64,000 nucleotides of DNA from Mycolicibacterium thermoresistibile (GTDB lineage Bacteria; Actinomycetota; Actinomycetes; Mycobacteriales; Mycobacteriaceae), in contig NZ_LT906483.1 of assembly GCF_900187065.1 (NCBI RefSeq), positions 4,526,001 to 4,590,000 of the forward strand. Direction: 5' to 3'. This document shows positions 17,317 through 25,760 of this stretch, one piece after another. The notes under the pieces are model-generated. The model worked only from the letters and a program-made list of their open reading frames with translations. It was not told the DNA's origin and made no database searches. The position numbers were made by a program, and so were the translations under genes. Each line of letters starts with the position of its first letter. The first letter of the stretch is position 1.

Positions 17317-17844
17317 ATGTATCGAGGTTTACTGGCCGCGATCGGGGGCGCCGCCCTGGTCGTCGCCGGTCTGGCCGGCTGTTCATCCAATGACGAGGGC
17401 TCGACCGCGGCGGACGAGACCACAACCGGGGAGGCCGTCGACGAGGTGATCGTCGAGGAGGAGGAGGAGACGACCACCACCGGCGCGGCCGCCGAGGGCG
17501 CGGCGACCGTCTCCATCGACGGTCAGGAGCAGGAGATCCAGGGCACCGTGGCGTGCACCCAGACCGGTGACACGGTGATGATCGCGATCGGCGACGCCAC
17601 CCAGGGCATCAGCGCGACGGTCTCCACCGGCGACGAACCGCAGGTCAGCCAGGTCGCGCTGGGCAATGTCGACGGTGTGGCGCTGACATACCAGGAAGGC
17701 ACCGGCCAGGGTGAGGCGGCGGCCGAGAAGGACGGCGACACCTACAAGATCACCGGTACCGCGACCGGGGCCGATATCGCCGATCCGGGCGCGGGGATGG
17801 TGAGCAAACCGTTCGAGATCGAGGTGACCTGCCCCGGTTCCTGA
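17317..17844 (+). CDS. lpqH: LpqH-type 19-kDa lipoprotein
   Basis: 175 aa. The signal peptide ends in the lipobox LAGC, with Cys22 the predicted acylation site. An acidic/Thr-rich spacer (EEEEETTTT) follows, then the LpqH domain. TGTATGADIADPGAG, GNVDGVALTYQEGTGQG and FEIEVTC closely parallel M. tuberculosis LpqH (Rv3763), a TLR2 agonist surface lipoprotein. ATG 17317 follows AGGAGGAGGA by 6 nt. The spacer is more acidic than in the tuberculosis protein. A GC-rich hairpin follows the gene. Confidence 0.93.
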   Translation: MYRGLLAAIGGAALVVAGLAGCSSNDEGSTAADETTTGEAVDEVIVEEEEETTTTGAAAEGAATVSIDGQEQEIQGTVACTQTGDTVMIAIGDATQGISATVSTGDEPQVSQVALGNVDGVALTYQEGTGQGEAAAEKDGDTYKITGTATGADIADPGAGMVSKPFEIEVTCPGS

Positions 17845-17874
17845 ACATTCGAGCCGGTCAGCGACTGGCGAGCA

Positions 17875-17905
17875 CCGGCGGCGTCCTGACGCAGGGCGCC
17901 GCCGG
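17875..17905 (+). terminator. Hairpin downstream of lpqH
   Basis: Nine-bp arms CCGGCGGCG (17875-17883) and CGCCGCCGG (17897-17905) flank a 13-nt loop, 30 nt after the lpqH stop. There is no T-tract. Confidence 0.5.
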
Positions 17906-17924
17906 CGACGTTGCCGACTGATCG

Positions 17925-17941
17925 CCGGCCCTGTGGGCCGG
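17925..17941 (-). terminator. Hairpin downstream of tRNA-Ser(CGA)
   Basis: CCGGCCC-TGT-GGGCCGG is a perfect 7-bp stem lying 6 nt past the 3' end of the minus-strand tRNA. Confidence 0.5.
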
Positions 17942-17946
17942 TGTGG

Positions 17947-18032
17947 CGGTGGCGGTGGGATTTGAACCCACGGAGGGGGTTGCCCTCACACGCTTTCGAG
18001 GCGTGCTCCTTCGGCCGCTCGGACACGCCACC
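17947..18032 (-). tRNA. tRNA-Ser (anticodon CGA)
   Basis: The acceptor arms pair (GGTGGCG on the minus strand from 18032, with CGCCACC ending at 17948), with discriminator G. The anticodon stem-loop ACGCCTCGAAAGCGT carries CGA. A class II variable arm and GGGTTCAAATCCC T-arm follow. CCA is not encoded. Confidence 0.95.
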
Positions 18033-18060
18033 GGGTCGAAGCTTACCGACGCACCCGGCG

Positions 18061-18549
18061 TCAGCCCAAACCGCGGGGTGAATCGGGGTCGCGCTGCCGG
18101 GCGAAGAACTCCTCCAGCGGGGCCGCGCACTCCGCGGCCAGCACCCCGCCCCGGACCTCCGGCCGGTGGTTGAGCCTGCGGTCGCGGACCACATCCCACA
18201 ACGATCCGACGGCGCCGGTCTTGGGTTCCCAGGCGCCGAACACCAGCCGCGCCACCCGGGCCAGCACCAGCGCACCCGCGCACATCGTGCACGGTTCGAC
18301 GGTGACCGCCAGGGTGGCGCCCTCCAGCCGCCACCCGTCGCCCAATCGCCGTGCGGCCGCCCGCAACGCCAGCACCTCGGCGTGCGCAGTCGGGTCGCCC
18401 AGTTGTTCGCGGGCGTTCGCGGCGCGGGCCAGCTCACCGCCGTCCGGCCCGAACACCACCGCCCCGATCGGCACATCACGCGGCCCGGCCTCGCGCGCGG
18501 CGGTCAGCGCAGCCCGGATCATGTCCTCGTCGGTCACCGACCCGATCAT
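18061..18549 (-). CDS. tadA: tRNA adenosine(34) deaminase
   Basis: 162 aa zinc deaminase that makes inosine at position 34 of tRNA-Arg(ACG); that tRNA is in this window at 32999-33071. The catalytic motif HAEV and the zinc motif PCTMCAGAL are intact. It starts 9 nt after the stop of the upstream partner gene on the same strand, an arrangement seen as Rv3752c-Rv3753c in M. tuberculosis. Confidence 0.94.
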   Translation of the reverse strand: MIGSVTDEDMIRAALTAAREAGPRDVPIGAVVFGPDGGELARAANAREQLGDPTAHAEVLALRAAARRLGDGWRLEGATLAVTVEPCTMCAGALVLARVARLVFGAWEPKTGAVGSLWDVVRDRRLNHRPEVRGGVLAAECAAPLEEFFARQRDPDSPRGLG

Positions 18550-18558
18550 CCCGTCGGT

Positions 18559-19080
18559 TCACCGACCCAGCCGCTCGAGGACCGCCGCCAACTCCTCGGC
18601 GAATCCCATCTCACCGGCGATCCGGCCGAGCTGCTCGTCGGCGTACAGGTCGATCTCGTCGAGGATGACGCTGAGCACCGCATCGGGCAGCCCGATGTCG
18701 GCCAGCACCCCGAGGTCGCCCTCCTCGAACGGGTCGGCACTCTCCAGGTCGTCCTCGTCGATGTCGGCGTCGAGTCGTTCCAACGCTTCGGCGGCGATGT
18801 CGTAATCCAGCGCGGCAGTGGCGTCCGACAGCAGCAGCCGGGTCCCCGACGGCGCCGGCCGCACGATGATGAAGAATTCGTCGTCGATGTCGAGCAGTCC
18901 GAAAACCGGTCCGGCGGCGCGCATCTCACACAGCTCCCGTTCCGCGGCGGCCAGGCTGCGCAGTGCGGCGCGACGCATCGGGAAGCACTGCCACCGGCCG
19001 TCTTCGCGGACGACGGCCACACCGAAGCCCTCGATATCGTCGGCGCCGGGTTTGCGCGCCGGTGCACCCTGTGCTCCCAT
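18559..19080 (-). CDS. tRNA adenosine deaminase-associated protein
   Basis: 173 aa, Rv3753c-like, of unknown function. It is acidic in its second half (ADIDEDDLESADPFEEGD) with an N-terminal GFGVAVVREDGRWQ strand and FGLLDIDDEFFIIVRP. The name reflects its invariant position before tadA in actinobacteria, which I infer from context and family habit. Confidence 0.82.
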   Translation of the reverse strand: MGAQGAPARKPGADDIEGFGVAVVREDGRWQCFPMRRAALRSLAAAERELCEMRAAGPVFGLLDIDDEFFIIVRPAPSGTRLLLSDATAALDYDIAAEALERLDADIDEDDLESADPFEEGDLGVLADIGLPDAVLSVILDEIDLYADEQLGRIAGEMGFAEELAAVLERLGR

Positions 19081-19187
19081 GTGCGCCTACGGTAGTCCGC
19101 GGCCAGGGGATTGACTAGCGCCGCGAACGGACCCGACCTGGGCGACCTGACCTCCGGCGACCGGAGTGGTTGTGCCAACCTTGGAGC

Positions 19188-20141
19188 GTGACGAAGGTCC
19201 CGATCTGTGTGCTGGGGCTCGGCCTCATCGGCGGGTCGATCATGCGTGCCGCCCGGGCCGCCGGACGTGAGGTGTTCGGCTACAACCGGTCCATCGACGG
19301 TGTGACGGCGGCGCGCGCCGAGGGGTTCGACGCCACCGAGCACCTCGACGAGGCGTTGGCCCGGGCCGCGGAACAGCGGGCGCTGATCGTGTTGGCGGTG
19401 CCGATGTTCGCGGTGCCGATGCTGCTGGAACGGATCGCCCAGGAGGCCGCCGACTGCCCGCTGACCGATGTGGTCAGCGTCAAGGGCGCCGTCCTCGAGG
19501 AGGTCCGCGCGCACGGGCTGCTCGCGCGGTTCGTCGGCGGCCATCCGATGACCGGCACCGCACACTCGGGCTGGAGCGCCGGGGACGCCGACCTGTTCGC
19601 CGGCACCCCGTGGGTGGTCAGCGTCGACGACCACGTCGACCCGGCGATCTGGGCGATGGTGATGGAGTTGGCGCTGGACTGCCGCGCGGTGGTGGTGCCG
19701 GCCCGCTCCGATGAGCACGACGCCGCCGCGGCGAGCGTCTCGCATCTGCCCCATCTGCTCGCCGAGGCGCTGGCGATCACGGCCGGCGAGGTGCCGTTGG
19801 CGTTCTCCCTGGCCGCCGGTTCCTTCCGGGACGGCACCCGGGTCGCGGCGACCGCACCCGATCTGGTGCGGGCGATGTGCGAGAACAACGCCGACCAGCT
19901 GTTGCCGGCGCTGGACCGCACCCTGGAACTGCTGACCGCCGCGCGTGAGGCGCTGGCGCACAACGGCTCGGTGGCCGAGCTGGTGGAGGCCGGTCACGCC
20001 GCGCGGATGCGCTACGACAGCTTCGGGCGCACCGACATCATGGCGGTCGTGATCGGTGAGGAGGGCTGGCGGGAGGAACTGGCCGCCGCCGGTCGGGCCG
20101 GCGGGGTGATCAGATCCGCTCTGCCAGTCCGGGATAGCTGA
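19188..20141 (+). CDS. tyrA: Prephenate dehydrogenase
   Basis: 317 aa from GTG 19188 (MTKVPICVLGLG). The Rossmann motif is GLGLIGGSIMRA, and FVGGHPMTGTAHSGW and SHLPHLLAEAL are conserved TyrA motifs. It oxidatively decarboxylates prephenate to 4-hydroxyphenylpyruvate in tyrosine synthesis; the pat aminotransferase at 33337 could complete the last step. The order tadA, partner, tyrA matches Rv3752c-Rv3754. Its end overlaps the convergent glycolipid-binding-like gene by 32 nt. An upstream TTG at 19170 is a weaker start. Confidence 0.9.
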   Translation: MTKVPICVLGLGLIGGSIMRAARAAGREVFGYNRSIDGVTAARAEGFDATEHLDEALARAAEQRALIVLAVPMFAVPMLLERIAQEAADCPLTDVVSVKGAVLEEVRAHGLLARFVGGHPMTGTAHSGWSAGDADLFAGTPWVVSVDDHVDPAIWAMVMELALDCRAVVVPARSDEHDAAAASVSHLPHLLAEALAITAGEVPLAFSLAAGSFRDGTRVAATAPDLVRAMCENNADQLLPALDRTLELLTAAREALAHNGSVAELVEAGHAARMRYDSFGRTDIMAVVIGEEGWREELAAAGRAGGVIRSALPVRDS

Positions 20142-20706
20142 GGATGAAACCGTCGTCGTCGACGGTGACGGTGGTGTCGGCCACCGGGGAGACCACCTTG
20201 ATGCCGTCGGGGGCGCTGCTGTAGCTGATGGTCGCCGCCTCCACGGTGACCTCCGGCAGCCGCACGTAGACGACCGGCAGGGTGATGGAGTCGGTGCGCT
20301 GGTGCAGGCCGGTGCGCCGGATCGGCAGCGCGTTGAAGAACGGGCTGAAGATCACGTCCACGTCCAGCGCGCCGTCATAGGGTGCGCGTTTGGTCTGGTT
20401 CTGGTGATCCTGCACCAGCCACATGTTCTCCTCGTCGCGGGAGATCGACAGTTGGCGTTCCCGCTCGGCGAGCGTGACCGTCATCGACAGCCGCCGGGTC
20501 GCCCCGGCCTCATCGGTCACCAAATCGTAGGAGGCACTGAACGCCGGGTGCAGATCGGACGCGCCGGCGACGATCCGGCCGTAGGCCTTGATCCGGTTGC
20601 CGGATACGTTCACCCGGACCGATTCCATCCGCGGGTCGTCGTAGGCGCGCCAGGTGAACACCGCCGGCCAGACGCTTGCCTTCGCTTCAGACTGGGCACC
20701 ACTCAC
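20110..20706 (-). CDS. Putative glycolipid-binding protein (DUF1089, Rv3755c-like)
   Basis: 198 aa from GTG 20706, matching the length I recall for Rv3755c. The protein is beta-rich with SISRDEENMWLV, a predicted half-barrel of the putative glycolipid-binding family (PF06475), and a C-terminus ending in DDDGFILSYPGLAERI. The function is unknown. The family assignment comes from pattern and synteny. Confidence 0.68.
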   Translation of the reverse strand: MSGAQSEAKASVWPAVFTWRAYDDPRMESVRVNVSGNRIKAYGRIVAGASDLHPAFSASYDLVTDEAGATRRLSMTVTLAERERQLSISRDEENMWLVQDHQNQTKRAPYDGALDVDVIFSPFFNALPIRRTGLHQRTDSITLPVVYVRLPEVTVEAATISYSSAPDGIKVVSPVADTTVTVDDDGFILSYPGLAERI

Positions 20707-20775
20707 CCATCTACCGTATGCGACGACGTCCCCGGCTCGTAGCCCGCTCCGCACGTTCGACGCCGAAACGGTTAC

Positions 20776-20798
20776 CTTCGCCGCGCATTGCGGCGAAG
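20776..20798. promoter_or_regulatory. Perfect 9-bp inverted repeat upstream of the LapA-like gene
   Basis: CTTCGCCGC-GCATT-GCGGCGAAG lies 8 nt before the ATG at 20807, between two divergent genes. It could be an operator or a 5'-UTR hairpin that masks initiation. Confidence 0.45.
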
Positions 20799-20806
20799 AT
20801 GGGGCC

Positions 20807-21193
20807 ATGAGCAGCGATCCCTCTGAGCGGCCCACGCAGCATCCGCCGTTGCCGGCCGAAGACCTGCCCGCCGGCGCCGGCGACGAGCCGGCCCCCGCCG
20901 AACACGCACACGCGGACGCCGACTCCGGGTTGACCCGCACGCGGGCGGCCGCGATGTGGTCGGCACTTGCGGGCGGTTTCCTGGTGCTGATCGTGCTGTT
21001 GATCTTCATCGCGCAGAACACCGAGTCCGCCCGGTTCCAGTTCCTCGGTTGGCACTGGAGCCTGCCCCTGGGGGTCGCCATTCTGGGGTCGGCGGTGTGC
21101 GGCGGGCTGCTGGCGGTCGCCGTCGGCACGGCCCGGATGTATCAGTTGCGGCGCGCCGCCAGGAAGAACGCCCGCACCCGCAGTCAGCGCTGA
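20807..21193 (+). CDS. LapA-domain (DUF1049) membrane protein, Rv3760-like
   Basis: 128 aa. A Pro/Ala/Asp-rich cytoplasmic N-terminus of about 45 residues is followed by two membrane segments (ALAGGFLVLIVLLIFIAQNT and SLPLGVAILGSAVCGGLLAVA) and a basic tail (RRAARKNARTRSQR). FIAQNTESARFQFLGW is the LapA/DUF1049 signature. The role in mycobacteria is unknown. It converges on the fadE36-like gene, as Rv3760/Rv3761c do. Confidence 0.8.
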   Translation: MSSDPSERPTQHPPLPAEDLPAGAGDEPAPAEHAHADADSGLTRTRAAAMWSALAGGFLVLIVLLIFIAQNTESARFQFLGWHWSLPLGVAILGSAVCGGLLAVAVGTARMYQLRRAARKNARTRSQR

Positions 21194-21201
21194 CGCCCGA
21201 T

Positions 21202-22230
21202 TCAGGCCCTGAGGGTGCGCAGACCCGCGTCGATCAGCGGCGCGACCGCCTCACCGACCCGGTCGGTCGACCCGCCGGCCCCGCTCTCCCGCGCCCGGTA
21301 GTCGATGCCGGCGGCGATGATGGCCAGCTTGAAGTAGGCCAGCGCCATGTAGAAGTCCCAGTGGACCAGATCCTGTCCCGCGGCCGTCGAGTACTTCTCG
21401 GCCAGCGCGTCGGCGGACGGGATCAGCTCTGACGCCCAGGCGGCGTCGCTGTGCACGTAGTTGAACGTCGGGTGGCGGTACACGCACATCAGCGCCGCGT
21501 CGCTGAGCGGGTCGCCGAGCGTCGACATCTCCCAGTCCAGCACCGCGACCACCTCGGTCGGGTCGTCGGCGTCCAGGATCGTGTTGTCGATGCGGTAGTC
21601 GCCGTGCACGATCGACGTCCGACTCTGCGGCGGCACCGCCTGCTCGAGCCTGGCGTGCAGCTTCTTGACGTCGCCGTCGCGGGCGTCGTCGGGATGTTTC
21701 ACCAGCTCCCACTGGGAGGCCCAGCGACGCACCTGCCGCTCCAGGTAGCCGCTCGGCTTGCCGAAGTCGCCGAGCCCGACCGCCTCGTAGTCCACCGCGT
21801 GCAGATCGGCGAGCACCCGGATCAGCGAATCGACACAGGCCTCGATCGCATCCCGGTCGCCGACCGACTTCAGATCATCGGTGTAGCGCACCACCAGCCC
21901 GGGCACGTGCTCGACCATCTGGAACGGCGCGCCGAGCACCGAATCGTCATTGCTCATGGTGACCGCCCTGGCCACCGGCACCGGGGTGTCGGCCAGCGCG
22001 GCGACCACCCGGTACTCCCGGGCCATGTCGTGGGCGGACGGGGTCAGGCCGTGCAGCGGCGGGCGGCGCAGCACCCACCGGGACTGATCATCGAAGACCA
22101 GGAACGTGAGGTTGGACCGGCCCCCGGCGATCAATTCGGCGCGCAACTCCCCGCTTCGCGGAACACCGACTTGGCGGAGGTGGCGATCCAGTGCGTCGAG
22201 GTCAAGTCCGTCGAGGGAGGTCACGGCCAT
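21202..22230 (-). CDS. fadE36: Phosphotransferase-fold protein (historical fadE36, Rv3761c-like)
   Basis: 342 aa. Despite the fadE36 label in M. tuberculosis, the sequence is a kinase-like phosphotransferase: RSNLTFLVFDDQSRWVLRRPP as N-lobe, SIVHGDYRIDNTILD as catalytic loop and VLDWEMSTLGDPLSD as metal loop. It lacks an acyl-CoA dehydrogenase fold. Related ACAD10/11-type domains phosphorylate 4-hydroxyacyl groups, so a role in hydroxy fatty acid catabolism is possible. Its start overlaps the upstream phosphatase gene by 29 nt. Confidence 0.85.
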   Translation of the reverse strand: MAVTSLDGLDLDALDRHLRQVGVPRSGELRAELIAGGRSNLTFLVFDDQSRWVLRRPPLHGLTPSAHDMAREYRVVAALADTPVPVARAVTMSNDDSVLGAPFQMVEHVPGLVVRYTDDLKSVGDRDAIEACVDSLIRVLADLHAVDYEAVGLGDFGKPSGYLERQVRRWASQWELVKHPDDARDGDVKKLHARLEQAVPPQSRTSIVHGDYRIDNTILDADDPTEVVAVLDWEMSTLGDPLSDAALMCVYRHPTFNYVHSDAAWASELIPSADALAEKYSTAAGQDLVHWDFYMALAYFKLAIIAAGIDYRARESGAGGSTDRVGEAVAPLIDAGLRTLRA

Positions 22231-22885
22231 TGTCTATCACTTCCTTGTTGTCGGACACCGCAGCGGTCCCCTGCAGCCGGCCGTCCCGGTTCCGGGGCAG
22301 CAGATCCCACACGTGTTCGACGGTGTTGATCCCGCCGATCGACAACCGTCCGCTGCGCGACGCCAGCACGCGGGTGACCGAGGCGTAGTCGATGTGGAAC
22401 GTGATCAGCCGCTCGGTGCGGGCGATCCGGTGCAGGATGGCGTTGATGACGCCGCCATGGCTGAACACCGCCACCGTGTCGGTGTGCGCCGAGGTCGCGA
22501 CGACCTCGTCGAGCGCCGCGGCGACGCGGTCCTGGAACTCGTCCGGATCCACCGCGCCGGGCAGTTCGCCGTTGAGCAGCCGCTCCAGCTGCTCCGGGTT
22601 CTCCCGGGCGACCTCCTCGATCGGCACGTAGTGGGCGAGACCGCGGTCGTACTCGGCGAACCGCTCGTCGATGTGCACCGGCAGCCCCAGCGCGTCGGCG
22701 ACCGGCTCGGCGGTCTGCACGGCACGGCGTTGCGGGCTGCTGATCACCCGGGCGATCGGGAACCGCTCCAGCGCGGCGGGCAGTCGCCGGGCCTGCTCGA
22801 GGCCGACCTCGGACAGGTCCGGGTCGGCGCCCTGCCCGGGTTCGCTGCGGCGCGGCAGCGCGTGTCGAACCAGAATCAACTGCAC
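22202..22885 (-). CDS. Histidine phosphatase (phosphoglycerate mutase-like)
   Basis: 227 aa of branch 1 of the histidine phosphatase superfamily. LILVRHALPRR holds the phospho-acceptor His, ISSPQRRAVQTA the second Arg, and FAEYDRG and VFSHGGVINAIL the remaining core. The C-terminal 30 residues run into the start of the next gene. Most such actinobacterial proteins have unassigned small-molecule substrates. Confidence 0.87.
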   Translation of the reverse strand: MQLILVRHALPRRSEPGQGADPDLSEVGLEQARRLPAALERFPIARVISSPQRRAVQTAEPVADALGLPVHIDERFAEYDRGLAHYVPIEEVARENPEQLERLLNGELPGAVDPDEFQDRVAAALDEVVATSAHTDTVAVFSHGGVINAILHRIARTERLITFHIDYASVTRVLASRSGRLSIGGINTVEHVWDLLPRNRDGRLQGTAAVSDNKEVIDNGRDLPRRT

Positions 22886-22928
22886 CGTGCCACCATAGGA
22901 CTCCCGTCGACGTGGAGGAGTGGTGCAC

Positions 22929-23690
22929 GTGGGTTACGCCGACGAACTGTTCGACCTCACGGACCGGGTGGTGCTGATCACCGGCGGCAGCCGCGGCCTG
23001 GGCCGGGAGATGGCGATGGCCGCCGCGCGGTGTGGCGCCGATGTGATCATCGCCAGCCGAAAGATGGACAACTGCGTCGCAACCGCGCAGGAGATCACCG
23101 AACAGACCGGACGCGCGGCGTTGCCCTATCAGGTTCACGTCGGCCGCTGGGATCAACTCGACGGTCTGGTCGAGGCCGCTTACGACCGGTTCGGGAAGGT
23201 CGACGTGCTGGTCAACAACGCGGGGATGTCGCCGGTGTACGACAAGCAGAGCGACGTCACCGAGCAGCTGTTCGACGCCGTGGTGAACCTGAACCTCAAG
23301 GGCCCGTTCCGGCTGTCCGCGCTGATCGGCGAGCGGATGGTCGCCGACGGCGGCGGGTCGATCATCAACGTCAGCACCCACGGTTCGCTGCGTCCGCATC
23401 CGACGTTCATCCCGTATGCGGCGTCCAAGGCCGGCCTGAACGTGATGACCGAAGGGCTGGCGCTGGCGTTCGGCCCCACCGTGCGGGTGAACACCCTGAT
23501 GCCCGGACCGTTCCTCACCGACATCAGCAAGGCGTGGAACCTCCCCGAGGGCAGCAACCCGTTCGCCGGTTCGGCGCTGCAACGTGCCGGGCAGCCGGCG
23601 GAGATCGTCGGCGCCGCGTTGTTCCTGATGTCCGACGCGTCGAGTTTCACCACCGGTTCGATCGTGCGCGCCGACGGCGGCAGCGTCTGA
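22929..23690 (+). CDS. SDR-family oxidoreductase
   Basis: 253 aa from GTG 22929, the candidate start with best spacing (8 nt) after GGAGGAG; GTGs at 22920 and 22923 are also in frame. The cofactor motif is TGGSRGLGREMA and the catalytic residues are Ser in NVSTHGS and YAASK. NNAG is present. The classical SDR C-terminus is DGGSV. It is likely NAD(P)-dependent acting on an alcohol or ketone; the substrate is unknown. Confidence 0.88.
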   Translation: MGYADELFDLTDRVVLITGGSRGLGREMAMAAARCGADVIIASRKMDNCVATAQEITEQTGRAALPYQVHVGRWDQLDGLVEAAYDRFGKVDVLVNNAGMSPVYDKQSDVTEQLFDAVVNLNLKGPFRLSALIGERMVADGGGSIINVSTHGSLRPHPTFIPYAASKAGLNVMTEGLALAFGPTVRVNTLMPGPFLTDISKAWNLPEGSNPFAGSALQRAGQPAEIVGAALFLMSDASSFTTGSIVRADGGSV

Positions 23691-23716
23691 CCGGGACGCG
23701 AAATGCCCGGCGGCTG

Positions 23717-23771
23717 GAAATTGCACTCAGGGTCGTGTGTGCCGCGAAACCACAGCCCTGAACGCAATTTC
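23717..23771. repeat. Imperfect long inverted repeat between convergent genes
   Basis: The left arm 23717-23737 (GAAATTGC..TCAGGG..GTG) and right arm 23751-23771 pair at 17 of 21 positions around a 13-nt loop. It lies between the SDR and alkylsulfatase stop codons. It could be a bidirectional terminator or a copy of a dispersed intergenic palindrome. Confidence 0.7.
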
Positions 23772-23782
23772 GCGCAGCTGAA

Positions 23783-25672
23783 CTACGGCGTGACGATGTC
23801 GAACGCCGGGTCGGGCCGGTCCAGCACATCGAGCAGCGCCTGCAGCACCTGCAGATCACCGGTGATCTGCAGGCCGGGTGAGCTGACGTCGCCGGCCGTC
23901 AGCGCCAGCAGCCGTCCGGTGCCGGCCACCCGCACCCGCGCCCCGGCCCGCCCGTCGGCGGGCGCGCGACGGTGCACCAGCACCCCGTGGCGCAGCGTCA
24001 GCCGGTGGTTCACGTCGGTGTCAGTGAAGTTGGGGTCGGCGAACGTGATGTCGATAGCCAGGTCCAGATCCCAGGCCCGCGGACCGTCGACGTTGATCGC
24101 CAGGCTGTCGAAGATCTGCTCCGGCCGCAGCTGCGCGAGCATGGCGGGTGAGGCGGTGCCGGTGCCGGTGCCGAAGTTGCCGTGCCGCAGCTCCGCCGCC
24201 CCGGACAGGAAGAAGTTGCGCCACGTCGCATTCTCCGACCCGTAGCCGAGTTGTTCGAGGGTGTCGGCGTGGAGTTCCCGCGCGCCGGCGTGGTTCGCAT
24301 CGGTGAACACCACGTGATCCAGCAGTGTCGCCGCCCAACGGAAGTCACCGTCGTCGAAGGCCTGCCGGGCCAGTTCGACCACCCGGTCGGCACCGCCCAT
24401 CGCTGCGACGTAACGCGGCCCGGACGCCTCCGGTGGGTGCGGCCACAGCCGGGCCGGGTTGCCGTCGAACCATCCCATGTACCGCTGATAGATCGCCTTG
24501 ACGTTGTGGCTGACCGACCCGTAGTAGCCGCGGGTGTGCCAGGCCCGCTCCAGCGCCGGCGGCAGCGTGAGCTGTTCGGCGATCTCGATTCCGGTGTGAC
24601 CGCGGTTGAGCAACCGCAACGTCTGATCGTGCAGATAGGCGTACAGATCCCGTTGCAGCGAAAGGTATTCGACGATCCGGTCGGTTCCCCAGGTGGGCCA
24701 GTGGTGGGAGGCGAACGCCACCTCGCTGCGGTGTGCGAACAGGTCGATCGCCTCGGTCAGGTAATTCGCCCAGGCGTGCGGGTCGCGGACCAGGGCGCCG
24801 CGCAGGGTCAGCAGGTTGTGCAGATTGTGGGTCGCGTTCTCGGCCATGCACAGCGCCCGGTAGCGCGGGAAGAAGAAATGCATCTCGGCGGGCGCCTCGC
24901 TGTTCGGCGTCATCTGGAACTCGATCTCGATTCCGTCGACGGTGTGGTGCTCGCCGGTGTGCCGGATGTCGAGGGTGGGCACGATCATCCCCACCTCACC
25001 CGTCGAGGTGCGTTGGCCCAGCCCACAGCCGACCTGACCGCGCGGCCCGACCTCCAGCATGGTGCCGTACATGTACGACGCGCGACGCGCCATCGCGGTG
25101 CCGGCGTAGACGTTCTCGGCCACCGCGTGTTCGACGAATCCCTCCGGGGCGATCACCGCGACCCGCCCGGATTCGACGTCGGCGGGGGTGGTCACACCGA
25201 GCACGCCACCGAAATGGTCCACGTGGCTGTGGGTGTGGATCACCGCGCGCACCGCACGGTCGCCCCGGTGCCGGCGGTACAGCGCGAGCGCCGCCGCGGC
25301 GGTCTCGGTGCTGATGAGGGGATCGATCACGATGACGCCGGTGTCGCCCTCGACGAAGGTGACATTGGACAGGTCCAGTCCGCGGACCTGATAGACGCCG
25401 TCGACCACCCGGTACAGCCCCTGTTCGGCGCACAGCCGACTCTGCCGCCACAGGCTGGGATGCACGGAGGTGGGCGGCTCCCCGGCGAGGAAGGCGTAGG
25501 CGTCGTTGTCCCACACCACCCGGCCGTCACCGGCCGTCACCACCCCCGGTTCCAGCGCGGCGATGAAGCCCCGGTCGGCGTCGTCGAAGTCGGTGGTGTC
25601 GTCGAACGGCAGCGTGCGCAGATGGTCCCGGTGCGCGGCTTCGACGCTGTCGGTGGGCGGTCTGGGCTCCAT
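23783..25672 (-). CDS. SdsA-type alkylsulfatase (MBL fold)
   Basis: 629 aa from ATG 25672, close to the 626 aa of M. tuberculosis Rv3762c. The zinc motif HTHSHVDHFGG is intact. FMPPTSF-like elements are not obvious, but VTFVEGDTGVIVIDPLIS, FASHHWPTWG and a C-terminal SCP2-like domain (from about residue 500) match class III linear alkylsulfatases. They hydrolyse alkyl sulfate esters to alcohol and sulfate. There is no signal peptide, so it is probably cytosolic. The order relative to fadE36-like and LapA-like genes follows Rv3760-Rv3762c. Confidence 0.92.
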   Translation of the reverse strand: MEPRPPTDSVEAAHRDHLRTLPFDDTTDFDDADRGFIAALEPGVVTAGDGRVVWDNDAYAFLAGEPPTSVHPSLWRQSRLCAEQGLYRVVDGVYQVRGLDLSNVTFVEGDTGVIVIDPLISTETAAAALALYRRHRGDRAVRAVIHTHSHVDHFGGVLGVTTPADVESGRVAVIAPEGFVEHAVAENVYAGTAMARRASYMYGTMLEVGPRGQVGCGLGQRTSTGEVGMIVPTLDIRHTGEHHTVDGIEIEFQMTPNSEAPAEMHFFFPRYRALCMAENATHNLHNLLTLRGALVRDPHAWANYLTEAIDLFAHRSEVAFASHHWPTWGTDRIVEYLSLQRDLYAYLHDQTLRLLNRGHTGIEIAEQLTLPPALERAWHTRGYYGSVSHNVKAIYQRYMGWFDGNPARLWPHPPEASGPRYVAAMGGADRVVELARQAFDDGDFRWAATLLDHVVFTDANHAGARELHADTLEQLGYGSENATWRNFFLSGAAELRHGNFGTGTGTASPAMLAQLRPEQIFDSLAINVDGPRAWDLDLAIDITFADPNFTDTDVNHRLTLRHGVLVHRRAPADGRAGARVRVAGTGRLLALTAGDVSSPGLQITGDLQVLQALLDVLDRPDPAFDIVTP

Positions 25673-25760
25673 GCAGCGAGAGTGCCAGTTCTGGCCGCAT
25701 TTCTCGTCGATTCCGCACACAGATCAGGTGTCGGCCCGGATCCGCGATCTGCAGGCACGG

